Positions 7,722 to 14,939 of a DNA stretch of 45,360 nucleotides are shown here, in pieces. Each line of letters begins with the position of its first letter. The stretch's first letter is position 1. The stretch comes from Gammaproteobacteria bacterium (GTDB lineage Bacteria; Pseudomonadota; Gammaproteobacteria; Nitrosococcales; Methylophagaceae). The DNA lies in assembly GCA_029210875.1 (NCBI GenBank), contig JARGFJ010000021.1:1-45360 (forward strand), in the 5' to 3' direction. The notes beneath the pieces are model-generated. The model saw nothing but the letters and a program-made list of their open reading frames with translations. It searched no databases and was not told the DNA's origin. Position numbers and translations under genes: made by a program.

Positions 7722-8735
7722 TTAACTAAGCTGAACTCGTTGGCCGGTTTTAGCTGATTGCAACGCTGCAACAATCGTTTTGCAATTTGCTTTTGCATCT
7801 TTGAATGATAGTGCTGGCGGCTTACCAGATAAAACACAGTCACTAAAATGTTCAATCTCTCGCACAAAATGATTAGCAACATCCAAAACCTGTTGATATT
7901 GTTCTCCCACATCTGTCCACCATGAAATGATAGGTGCATCATCTGGATTTTGCCAAACAGTTTCACATTTAATTCCACCAAGCGTACCGATAATTTCATA
8001 TTCACTACGGCGTGCTCGCTCAAAGCTCATATCAAAGTGGGCAAAACGTCCCTGTCCGTAATCCAATACACCCGCTAAACTGGTATCAGCTTCATGTTCG
8101 TTCAGTTTAGCCATTGCCATAACTGATAAAGGATCAGTATCAAACCATTTGCGAGCGGTGTGAATTGCATAAGGACCAATATCCCACATGGCACCACCAC
8201 CGTTATCAATCGATCTGGCAAGTCGATACAATCGGGCTGGTTTCATCGGAAATGAAAAACAGGTTTTGACAGTACGTACATCACCAATCACGCCCGAATC
8301 GAGTAATGCTTGCACATAGTCATGTTGTGGATGAAACACATACATAAATCCTTCCATCACTGTCACCTTATGTCTCACAGCCGCCTGTTCAATCTGTTCT
8401 ATTTCTTCCAGTTTCAGTGCCATTGGTTTTTCAATTAAAACATGCTTACCCTGTGCAATCGCTTTCAGAGCCCATTCGGTGTGTTCTTCATTTGCCATCG
8501 GCAAATAAATTGCATCAATATCCTTATTATTTAATAGTTGTTCAGGATCATCCAAGGTCAAGACATTCGTCTCATTTGGTGCGTATTTAGCGAGTGTTTG
8601 AGCTGCGGCGCCTTGTCGTCTGCTTGCAATTGCAACTAGCCTGGCATTGCTCGCCTCAACAATGGCTGGCAATAAACGCTCATTGACTCTGGCTGCACCA
8701 AGTATTCCCCAACGTAAAACTGAATCTGTGGTCAT
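7722..8735 (-). CDS. Gfo/Idh/MocA-family NAD(P)-dependent oxidoreductase
   Basis: This 337-residue protein belongs to the Gfo/Idh/MocA dehydrogenases, which oxidise or reduce sugars, inositols and related compounds with NAD(P). The N-terminal Rossmann fold shows the dinucleotide loop GILGAARVNE at residues 10-19 and the family's conserved EKP at 102-104 (HVLIEKPMAL). The C-terminal domain contains the catalytic-region sequence GGGAMWDIGPYAIHTAR, as in trans-1,2-dihydrobenzenediol and xylose dehydrogenase-like members. Length is normal. The ATG at 8735 has AAGGA eight bases upstream. It is a single gene between repeats, so context gives no substrate; I would not name one. Confidence 0.88.
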   Translation of the reverse strand: MTTDSVLRWGILGAARVNERLLPAIVEASNARLVAIASRRQGAAAQTLAKYAPNETNVLTLDDPEQLLNNKDIDAIYLPMANEEHTEWALKAIAQGKHVLIEKPMALKLEEIEQIEQAAVRHKVTVMEGFMYVFHPQHDYVQALLDSGVIGDVRTVKTCFSFPMKPARLYRLARSIDNGGGAMWDIGPYAIHTARKWFDTDPLSVMAMAKLNEHEADTSLAGVLDYGQGRFAHFDMSFERARRSEYEIIGTLGGIKCETVWQNPDDAPIISWWTDVGEQYQQVLDVANHFVREIEHFSDCVLSGKPPALSFKDAKANCKTIVAALQSAKTGQRVQLS

Positions 8736-8847
8736 GTGTAATTCCTTGTTTTGAATATCAGATCATCATAACCATTTACAATCAGAAGTGCCAATGCCAT
8801 AAAACCATGAAATAGTTGCTGTTTTTATCTGCACTTTTTTAGCTTAT

Positions 8848-9120
8848 GCTAGGGTCTGTTGACCTTTCATAGCCGCCTCTGTTGTGAGTTGAAAAACCGT
8901 CAACCAAGGCGCGAGGAATGAAGCTTGGTTGTTCCAAGTGAATGACGAGCAACACCGGGTGACGGTTTTTCAATCACAACCCAGAGGGCTGGGGCTGTTT
9001 TTCCGCCCCACAGCGTTGGAAATGACTTATGTAGAATAACTACATCGCATCATTTCCGCCTTGTTGGACGCAAAAACAGCATCCAGCAGTGGTGGCGATG
9101 AAAGATCAACAGACCCTAGC
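8848..9120. mobile_element. 273-bp MITE-like element with nested inverted repeats
   Basis: The ends are imperfect inverted repeats of about 28 bp: GCTAGGGTCTGTTGA at 8848 and its complement ending at 9120. Inside are two folded arms. Arm 1 pairs 8881-8902 with 8960-8980 (TTGAAAAACCGTCA against TGACGGTTTTTCAA), with CAACCAAG/CTTGGTTG (8901-8908, 8924-8931) nested within. Arm 2 pairs 8994-9006 with 9068-9080, enclosing GGAAATGA/TCATTTCC (9018-9025, 9050-9057) and ATGTAG/CTACAT (9029-9034, 9040-9045). There is no open frame of gene size. The architecture fits a non-autonomous transposable element. It fills most of the 418-bp gap 8736-9153; the first 110 bp of that gap show nothing else clear. 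Confidence 0.75.
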
Positions 9121-9153
9121 TAAACTCTTTTTCACCCACATAAAGGAACGATT

Positions 9154-9660
9154 ATGACTATTGAAGTTGGACAACGCTTACCAGCAGGAAAACTCACAGA
9201 ATGTAATGAGTTTGATCCAGAAAATGGCTGCCCGATGAATCCGCAACCGCAAGATGTTGCCGAGCTAACCAAAGGCAAAAAAGTTGTTATCTTTGGTGTG
9301 CCGGGTGCTTTCACACCGCTATGTTCCGCACAACACCTGCCTGGTTATGTCGACTATGCGGATCAAATAAAAGCCAAAGGTGTCGACAGCATCTGGTGTA
9401 TGGCAGTGAATGACGCTTTTGTTATGGCGGCTTGGGGAAAGGCAAACAACGCAACAGGCAAAGTCAATATGATGGCTGATGGCAGCGCCGAATATACCAA
9501 AGCACTAGGCTTGGATCGTGACCTAACTGCCGGTGGTATGGGTGTCCGCTGTTATCGTTTTGCGATGATTGTTGATGACGGTATTGTCACCTATCTAGGT
9601 GTGGAAGGATCGGGCGAATTTGGCGTATCAAAAGCTGAAACGATTCTAGATTTGCTTTAA
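9154..9660 (+). CDS. Peroxiredoxin, Prx5 (AhpC/TSA, redoxin) type
   Basis: The protein reduces hydrogen peroxide or organic hydroperoxides in the cytoplasm through a peroxidatic cysteine. The active-site motif P-x3-T-x2-C is present as PGAFTPLC at residues 50-57, so C57 is the peroxidatic residue, followed by HLPGY as in Prx5 members. Other cysteines (C17, C26, C82 and C133) leave the resolving mechanism open. At 168 residues it has the usual single-domain length, without a fused glutaredoxin. AAGGA precedes the ATG by six bases. The gene is preceded at 33 bp by a MITE-like element, so its promoter must lie inside or beyond that element. A hairpin follows the stop codon. Confidence 0.93.
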   Translation: MTIEVGQRLPAGKLTECNEFDPENGCPMNPQPQDVAELTKGKKVVIFGVPGAFTPLCSAQHLPGYVDYADQIKAKGVDSIWCMAVNDAFVMAAWGKANNATGKVNMMADGSAEYTKALGLDRDLTAGGMGVRCYRFAMIVDDGIVTYLGVEGSGEFGVSKAETILDLL

Positions 9661-9685
9661 CTTGGAATTCCACACTTTTGTTGTG

Positions 9686-9718
9686 ACACATCTGACTAAT
9701 TCAGATAGTCAGATGTGT
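9686..9718 (+). terminator. Hairpin after the peroxiredoxin gene
   Basis: ACACATCTGACTA (9686-9698) pairs perfectly with TAGTCAGATGTGT (9706-9718) around a 7-nt loop. The 13-bp stem is strong, but only TCTGATTT follows rather than a T run, so it is either a weak terminator or a 3' stabilising hairpin. It could serve both the peroxiredoxin gene and the convergent gene ending at 9806. Confidence 0.5.
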
Positions 9719-9805
9719 TCTGATTTCCTGCGACCCACAACAGGCAGACGTTATAAGTTATAAAACAAGGCTACTTTATGTTCCATCTTACAATATGTGT
9801 CCTAA

Positions 9806-10057
9806 TCAGGTACAACAGCCTTTCAAATCAGATTTGCTATGCGGTGCATTCTGCATTGGAGGACATACCATCGAACCAAAAGAACAGTAAACGCAACAAT
9901 CCCCCTGGTTTGGTCGCAACAACGTACCACACGATTTGCACTCATAAAAGAATTGGCAGGCATCGGTAGGCATAGTTTCATTTTCAGCATGCCCACATTC
10001 GGGACACGTAATCGTAGATCGAAAAATGACTGTTGTTGCTTGTGTTGTTTCGCTCAT
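9806..10057 (-). CDS. GDCCVxC-domain small cysteine-rich protein
   Basis: This 83-residue protein has eleven cysteines: C18/C21 and C40/C43 form a probable zinc-ribbon pair, and the signature GDCCVYC covers residues 52-58, followed by VCPPMQ. It matches the family NCBI calls 'GDCCVxC domain-containing (seleno)protein', often found beside MerR regulators and Mer-type transporters; some homologues carry selenocysteine, whereas here the positions are ordinary cysteines. A metal-binding or metal-delivery role is inferred. I chose ATG 10057 because it overlaps the merC stop as ATGA and is preceded by AAAGGA; the longer start at 10087 would extend ten residues into merC. It is translationally coupled to merC. 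Confidence 0.85.
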   Translation of the reverse strand: MSETTQATTVIFRSTITCPECGHAENETMPTDACQFFYECKSCGTLLRPNQGDCCVYCSFGSMVCPPMQNAPHSKSDLKGCCT

Positions 10058-10485
10058 GATTGCACATCCTTTAGTGATATTTCGCAAGTTTTATTTGCTG
10101 GAAAAAACAGATCCCAAATAGAAACACATACCATAATAGCCAAGCCAGAATATGTTACGTAAACACTCCATCCGTACTGAAAGAAGGGGTACAACGATAG
10201 CAAGACTAGGGTTGGTCCAATAATGCCGATCAGACTACGGTGCCATTGACGATGACTAAACCACCCCAATACATTAGCAAGCAATGCAAGACTTGCAAAC
10301 ATCGGTAAAACAGTTTCGATGAACACCCATTCCCATTGACTTAAAAACCCCATACCCAAAGCAGCACCAAGACTTGCAATAGCAGGAAAACACATTGCAC
10401 ACCCCATTGCTGATATAACAGCACCAACTGAGCCAGCCTTATCTGTTACACCTGTTAATAATAAGCCTAAATAAGTAATTTTCAT
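10054..10485 (-). CDS. merC: MerC-family mercury/heavy-metal inner-membrane transporter
   Basis: MerC proteins are four-helix inner-membrane proteins that bring Hg(II), and reportedly other soft metals, into the cytoplasm. This 143-residue protein has the conserved MGCAMCFPA (C29 and C32) in the first helix region, then GAALGMGFLSQWEW and NVLGWFSHRQWHRS, all characteristic of the family, and four hydrophobic segments. It is transcribed away from the MerR-type regulator from a typical spacer-extended promoter, and the GDCCVxC gene overlaps its stop by 4 bp. No merA reductase or merP lies in the window, so complete mercury detoxification is not shown here; the metal may not be mercury. Confidence 0.88.
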   Translation of the reverse strand: MKITYLGLLLTGVTDKAGSVGAVISAMGCAMCFPAIASLGAALGMGFLSQWEWVFIETVLPMFASLALLANVLGWFSHRQWHRSLIGIIGPTLVLLSLYPFFQYGWSVYVTYSGLAIMVCVSIWDLFFPANKTCEISLKDVQS

Positions 10486-10519
10486 GATACTTTACCTAAA
10501 AACATAATCGATAGATGCT

Positions 10520-10550
10520 AGAATAAACCCTAAAGTAACTACAGGGTCAA
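10520..10550 (-). promoter_or_regulatory. MerR-type operator/promoter of merC
   Basis: On the minus strand the -35 box TTGACC (10545-10550) and -10 box TATTCT (10520-10525) are separated by 19 bp, the over-long spacer typical of promoters activated by MerR-family proteins through DNA distortion. Between them lies a 21-bp dyad, ACCCT...AGGGT, at 10527-10547. On the plus strand the -10 region reads TAGAAT (10519-10524), so the regulator's own promoter may use overlapping bases. The AGGG half-site lies eight bases before the regulator's ATG and may also serve as its ribosome binding site. Confidence 0.88.
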
Positions 10551-10554
10551 GTAT

Positions 10555-10941
10555 ATGCGTATAGGTGAACTTGCAGCAGAGTGTGATTGCTCTGTTGAAA
10601 CAATTCGATATTACGAAAAAGTTGGACTGCTATCAAAGCCTGAGCGTGCAGAGAACGGTTATCGAACCTACACAGAAAATCAACTTAAATGGTTACAATT
10701 TATTCTACGCTGTAGAAGAATAGGTCTAACCCAAGATGAAATTCGTCAGTTGGCAGACATAGAGACGAAGGTATCAGCAAAGTGTGATGAAGTGAACGAA
10801 CTGCTAACACAACATTTAGTAAATTTACATCGTAAGCTTGATGATCTGAAACAAATGGAAAAATCAATTTTACGTCTTAAAAACAAGTGTGAAAAAGGTA
10901 CATTAGGTGATTGTCTCGTAATAGTTGAACTCATGAAATGA
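10555..10941 (+). CDS. MerR-family heavy-metal-responsive regulator (CadR/PbrR-like cysteines)
   Basis: A 128-residue MerR-type activator. The N-terminal winged helix-turn-helix is standard (MRIGELAAECDCSVETIRYYE), followed by a long dimerisation helix and a short metal-binding C-terminus. The cysteines at 77, 112 and 120 match the spacing of CadR/PbrR (about 77, 112, 119) better than MerR, whose Hg-binding cysteines are 82, 117 and 126. The sensed metal is therefore more likely cadmium, lead or zinc than strictly mercury, although it controls a merC gene. It is divergent from merC and starts 4 bp beyond that promoter's -35 box, so it presumably autoregulates. There is no conventional leader apart from AGGG in the operator. 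Confidence 0.9.
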   Translation: MRIGELAAECDCSVETIRYYEKVGLLSKPERAENGYRTYTENQLKWLQFILRCRRIGLTQDEIRQLADIETKVSAKCDEVNELLTQHLVNLHRKLDDLKQMEKSILRLKNKCEKGTLGDCLVIVELMK

Positions 10942-11053
10942 TAAACATTGATTTTAACAAAACAGTTACTTTGATCTATTGAATGAATGACTGCCTGGGT
11001 TCAGTCTGAGTTACAGTCTCAATTACTTAGAAATCCGAAGCAAAGTCCGCTAT

Positions 11054-11722
11054 TTACATTTCGGTAATATGGCCATTATCAGCAACAAACACCGTTGTAG
11101 CTAATGACTCAAAAATACCATGTTCGACCACACCCGGTATCGAACTTAAAACGTGATTTAATTCTGATGCACCGATAGTGTCAGGAAAACGAGCATCTAA
11201 TACCAAACTGCCATGAGAGCTTATTGCCAAACCATCGCCAGCACTATTGGCTCTTAACTGTGCTTGTCCACCGACTTTTTCTATTGAAGCTAATACTAAT
11301 TTCCATGCAAAAGGCATGACTTCAACCGGTATCGGGTAGTTTTGACCGATATAAGACACTAGTTTAGTCTTATCAACTAACACCAGAAATTTATCACTTG
11401 CTTTGGCCAATAATTTTTCTTTAACTAAATCATAACCTCGACCTTTCAACAGGATCTTATCGTTAGTGACTTCATCAGCGCCATCAACATAGATATCAAG
11501 TCGACTGATATGTTCAATTGAAACCACCGGCAAACCGAGTTCTTGGGCTTTAATGGTGCTAATAATTGAACTGGCAACGCATTGGACATGTAAACTCTGT
11601 TGTTGTTTGCGTGCCAGTTCTTCGATGAAATAATTTGCGGTTGAGCCAGTGCCTAAGCCAACGATCATATCGTTTTGTATCAATTGCGCAGCATGAACTG
11701 CCACCTTTTGCTTATCATTCAT
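11054..11722 (-). CDS. rpiA: Ribose-5-phosphate isomerase A
   Basis: RpiA interconverts ribose 5-phosphate and ribulose 5-phosphate in the non-oxidative pentose phosphate pathway. The 222-residue protein shows the phosphate loop GLGTGSTA (residues 22-29) and the catalytic YVDGADE (D80, D83), with K93 and E102 at the places of the E. coli active-site lysine and glutamate. The usual KGGG-AL loop reads KGRGYDL (93-99), a variant that keeps K93. AGGTG precedes the ATG. It is divergent from a fructosamine-kinase-family gene with a 125-bp gap. That pairing is meaningful because ribose 5-phosphate is a strong protein-glycating sugar. The identification is secure despite the loop change. Confidence 0.94.
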   Translation of the reverse strand: MNDKQKVAVHAAQLIQNDMIVGLGTGSTANYFIEELARKQQQSLHVQCVASSIISTIKAQELGLPVVSIEHISRLDIYVDGADEVTNDKILLKGRGYDLVKEKLLAKASDKFLVLVDKTKLVSYIGQNYPIPVEVMPFAWKLVLASIEKVGGQAQLRANSAGDGLAISSHGSLVLDARFPDTIGASELNHVLSSIPGVVEHGIFESLATTVFVADNGHITEM

Positions 11723-11847
11723 AAGGTCACCTTTTACATTTTAATTAGTCAAAAAAATCTGATGCTTAAACGTTATCCGGGCTTGCATCCACTATTGGCA
11801 GAGCTATAGCATACAATCTAGCAATATCTATGACGGAAGGATAGCCC

Positions 11848-12729
11848 ATGACTGATTTCAAGCAAATTATGACAGATATTGAACACGCTACTGGCAAGAC
11901 GTTGGCAAACTACACAACAAATCCGATTAGTGGTGGATGCATCAATACTGCCTACAAACTAGAAAGTGCTGATAATAGTTATTTTATTAAACTCAATCAC
12001 GCCAATTTGATCGATATGTTTACAGCGGAAGCAGACGCGTTAAGTGAATTTACACACATTAACTGCGTGCGTGTGCCTCAAGTAATTTGCTCAGGCATTG
12101 CTGATGGCCACAGTTATTTAGCACTCGAATATATTGACCTTAAAGGATTAAGCAGCAATGCAGGGAAATTATTAGGTTCTCAACTTGCCCAATTGCATCA
12201 ACATCAACAATCCTATTTTGGTTGGCATCGTGATAACACTATTGGTAGTACCGAACAAATCAATTCAAGAGAACATGACTGGGTGACATTTTGGCAACAA
12301 CATCGTTTAGGCAAACAGTTGCAAATCGCTGCAAAAAATGGATATCGAGGTCGACTGCAAGATAGAGGTCACTTACTTTTAGAAAATGTCGCTCGCTTTT
12401 TTGATGGTTATTCACCGGAACCGGTATTACTTCATGGAGATTTATGGGGCGGTAATGCCGCCGCAGATGAATTGGGTCATCCTATTATTTTTGATCCGGC
12501 CACTTATTACGGTGATCGTGAGACAGATATTGCAATGACTGAGTTATTTGGTGGTTTTGGAGGTGATTTTTATGACAGCTATCACTCTCACTATCCGCTT
12601 GACCCTGGTTATCGCACTCGTAAAACCTTATACAATCTATACCATATCATTAACCATGTTAATTTGTTTGGTAGTGGCTATTTGGGGCAAGCACAATCAA
12701 TGATTGACCGACTTCTGGCTGAAATATAG
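11848..12729 (+). CDS. Fructosamine/ketosamine 3-kinase family protein
   Basis: These kinases phosphorylate O3 of sugars attached to protein amines; the product is unstable and the sugar falls off, repairing glycation. Bacterial homologues are reported to prefer ribulosamines and erythrulosamines over fructosamines. The 293-residue protein carries the family N-terminus (PISGGCINTAYKL, the nucleotide loop), the ATP-site lysine in YFIKLN, the catalytic loop LLHGDLWGGN and the metal-binding FDPATYYGDRETDIAM. Length is typical. AAGGA lies eight bases before the ATG. rpiA is divergent upstream and a low-molecular-weight phosphatase gene follows on the same strand; both fit a role with ribose-5-phosphate adducts. 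Confidence 0.92.
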   Translation: MTDFKQIMTDIEHATGKTLANYTTNPISGGCINTAYKLESADNSYFIKLNHANLIDMFTAEADALSEFTHINCVRVPQVICSGIADGHSYLALEYIDLKGLSSNAGKLLGSQLAQLHQHQQSYFGWHRDNTIGSTEQINSREHDWVTFWQQHRLGKQLQIAAKNGYRGRLQDRGHLLLENVARFFDGYSPEPVLLHGDLWGGNAAADELGHPIIFDPATYYGDRETDIAMTELFGGFGGDFYDSYHSHYPLDPGYRTRKTLYNLYHIINHVNLFGSGYLGQAQSMIDRLLAEI

Positions 12730-12886
12730 CGCTGTTTACATCTTGAATTGATTCTGATTGAAACATACTCTACTCATCATCTATGAGTGGGTGCTTGAAG
12801 CTTAATAAAGTTTAAAGGTAAATTGTACGCAGACATTAGAAGCAATTTAATTGCTGATTATCAACGATATTTTGTATAGGAATTTT

Positions 12887-13357
12887 ATGAAACAAATAAA
12901 AGTACTCTTCGTTTGCATGGGCAATATATGCCGCTCACCAACGGCAGAAGGTGTATTTAATAAAGTGATTACAGATCAAGGCAAAGCTGACCATTTTATG
13001 GTCGATTCAGCGGGAACACATGCCTATCATGTCGGCGAAATGCCTGATGCACGAGCACAGCAAACTGCTCGTCAGCGTGGTATAGATCTAAGTAACATCA
13101 GAGCCCGAAAAGTAGCCCCTTTAGATTTTGAACATTTCGACTTCATATTGGCTATGGATTCAGATAATTATCAACTTTTATTAGATGCCAGCCCAAGCCA
13201 ATACCATCAAAAAATCAAATTATTTTTAGAGTTTGCATCCGAGGCAAAACAAAAAGATGTACCCGATCCCTACTTTGGTGGTCAAAATGGCTTTGAGCAT
13301 GTGTTTGACCTGGTTGAACAGGCATCAATCGGTTTTTATGAATCTGTCATGAAATGA
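12887..13357 (+). CDS. Low-molecular-weight protein-tyrosine-phosphatase family protein
   Basis: The 156-residue enzyme starts almost directly with the P-loop C-x5-R-S: CMGNICRSPTAEG, with nucleophile C10 and R16. The general-acid aspartate is in VPDPYFGG (D127). The sequence is of the eukaryote-like, single-domain class rather than the Wzb or arsenate-reductase class. The human member of this class is also reported to dephosphorylate protein-bound ribulosamine 5-phosphates, which makes its place after a ketosamine-kinase gene notable. I chose ATG 12887 because TAGGAA stands just before it and it leads straight into the P-loop; an upstream start at 12851 would add twelve unconserved residues. 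It lies 157 bp after the kinase gene. Confidence 0.92.
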   Translation: MKQIKVLFVCMGNICRSPTAEGVFNKVITDQGKADHFMVDSAGTHAYHVGEMPDARAQQTARQRGIDLSNIRARKVAPLDFEHFDFILAMDSDNYQLLLDASPSQYHQKIKLFLEFASEAKQKDVPDPYFGGQNGFEHVFDLVEQASIGFYESVMK

Positions 13358-13443
13358 ACACATTAGCTTATCTTTCACAAGATAGATAACCAAGGTATGA
13401 TTATCCGATTTATCACACTACCTGCCATCGCAAGGAACCAATA

Positions 13444-14910
13444 ATGACCATGCCTTTTCTTTCCCGTAATATCATGATAACAACCTTGTTCTCCAGCATT
13501 CTATTGTTGATTTTCCCTCAATTTTCCTATGCTGCAGAAGAAATGCACACTATCGATCTGACAGGGCATTGGGTAGGTTACGCTGCCTTGCTGCTTTTTG
13601 TTGTGGCTTACGTCATGGTCATCGCTGAAGAAAAAATTCATATGCGCAAATCAAAACCGGTTATGGTCGCAGCCGGTATTATTTGGGCTATGATCGCCAT
13701 AATTTATGCGCAACATGGTGATCAACATACGGCAGAAATAGCTATTCGTCATAATCTGTTGGAATACGCTGAACTGTTATTATTCCTGTTAGCAGCAATG
13801 ACTTATATTAATACCATGGGTGAACGTGGTGTCTTTGATGCGCTACGTAGCTGGTTAGTTAACCAAGGTTTTTCATTACGCAGTATTTTCTGGCTGACCG
13901 GTCTTTTAGCTTTTTTCATCTCACCCATTGCAGATAACCTAACAACAGCACTATTAATGGCAACAGTTGCCATGGCTGTAGGTGGTAACAATCATAAATT
14001 TGTCGCTATCGCTTGCATAAATATTGTTGTTGCCGCGAATGCCGGCGGTGCCTTTAGCCCATTTGGTGATATTACAACCTTAATGGTTTGGCAAAAAGGC
14101 GTAGTTGATTTCCATGAATTCTTCGCATTATTTGTGCCATCAGTAGTTAACTGGTTAGTCCCGGCAGCGATAATGTCAATTGCAGTGTCAAATGAAAAAC
14201 CACCAGCACTGAACGAAACAGCAAAAATGAAAGAAGGCGGACTAGTTGTAGTTGGATTATTTTTGATCACAATTACTATGGCAGTATGTGCTCATAATTT
14301 CTTACACATTCCTCCTGTTATCGGAATGATGACTGGCTTAGGCATCCTTAAGCTATATGGTTATAGACTCAAAATGGTCGACAAACGTAAAACTGTTACG
14401 GAAGCATATGATGGACAATCGTCATTAACCATTGAAAACGCAGCAACAGCCAAAGAACCATTTAATATCTTTCAGCAGTTGGAACGTGCTGAGTGGGATA
14501 CTCTCATGTTCTTCTATGGCATTATTTTATCTGTTGGTGGTCTAGGTACAATTGGTTATTTAACACTTGGTTCACACCTGTTGTATGGTGATTTGGGGCC
14601 AACTACCGCTAATATTTTGATAGGTCTCATCTCAGCTGTGGTTGATAATATCCCAGTAATGTTTGCAGTGTTATCGATGATGCCGGATATGAGTCATGGT
14701 CAATGGTTGCTGGTGACGCTTACTGCCGGTGTCGGTGGTTCTTTATTATCAATTGGTTCTGCTGCTGGTGTTGCAGTGATGGGACAAGCACGAGGTATTT
14801 ACACCTTTTTTGCCCATCTTAAATGGATTTGGGCAATTGCATTAGGTTATGCTGCCAGCATTTGGGTTCATTTATGGCTCAATGCCGATAAGTTTCATCC
14901 CTTAGCGTGA
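13444..14910 (+). CDS. nhaD: Na+/H+ antiporter NhaD
   Basis: NhaD exports sodium in exchange for protons across the inner membrane and is typical of marine and halophilic gammaproteobacteria. The 488-residue protein belongs to the ArsB/NhaD superfamily: an N-terminal hydrophobic segment that may be a signal peptide, about a dozen membrane helices, and conserved buried motifs SPIADNLTTALLMATVAMA and VDNIPVMFAVLSM. AAGGA lies eight bases before the ATG; a second ATG two codons later is also possible. The stop is only 29 bp before a SulP transporter gene in the same direction, so the two are probably cotranscribed. The sodium gradient may thereby be tied to anion uptake. Confidence 0.94.
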   Translation: MTMPFLSRNIMITTLFSSILLLIFPQFSYAAEEMHTIDLTGHWVGYAALLLFVVAYVMVIAEEKIHMRKSKPVMVAAGIIWAMIAIIYAQHGDQHTAEIAIRHNLLEYAELLLFLLAAMTYINTMGERGVFDALRSWLVNQGFSLRSIFWLTGLLAFFISPIADNLTTALLMATVAMAVGGNNHKFVAIACINIVVAANAGGAFSPFGDITTLMVWQKGVVDFHEFFALFVPSVVNWLVPAAIMSIAVSNEKPPALNETAKMKEGGLVVVGLFLITITMAVCAHNFLHIPPVIGMMTGLGILKLYGYRLKMVDKRKTVTEAYDGQSSLTIENAATAKEPFNIFQQLERAEWDTLMFFYGIILSVGGLGTIGYLTLGSHLLYGDLGPTTANILIGLISAVVDNIPVMFAVLSMMPDMSHGQWLLVTLTAGVGGSLLSIGSAAGVAVMGQARGIYTFFAHLKWIWAIALGYAASIWVHLWLNADKFHPLA

Positions 14911-14939
14911 TGTTCGAATTTGAGTTTATTTAAAACAGC

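Noticed and set aside
7625-8023. 132-residue minus-strand frame overlapping the oxidoreductase gene and repeats
   Set aside because: It is out of frame inside a clear gene and continues through palindromic repeats, so it is a shadow.
8848-9120. Riboswitch or CRISPR-like array upstream of the peroxiredoxin gene
   Set aside because: There are no regularly spaced direct repeats, and no known riboswitch core; terminal inverted repeats fit a MITE better.
10058-10087. Longer start for the GDCCVxC protein
   Set aside because: The ATG at 10057 overlaps the merC stop in the usual ATGA form and has a good ribosome binding site.
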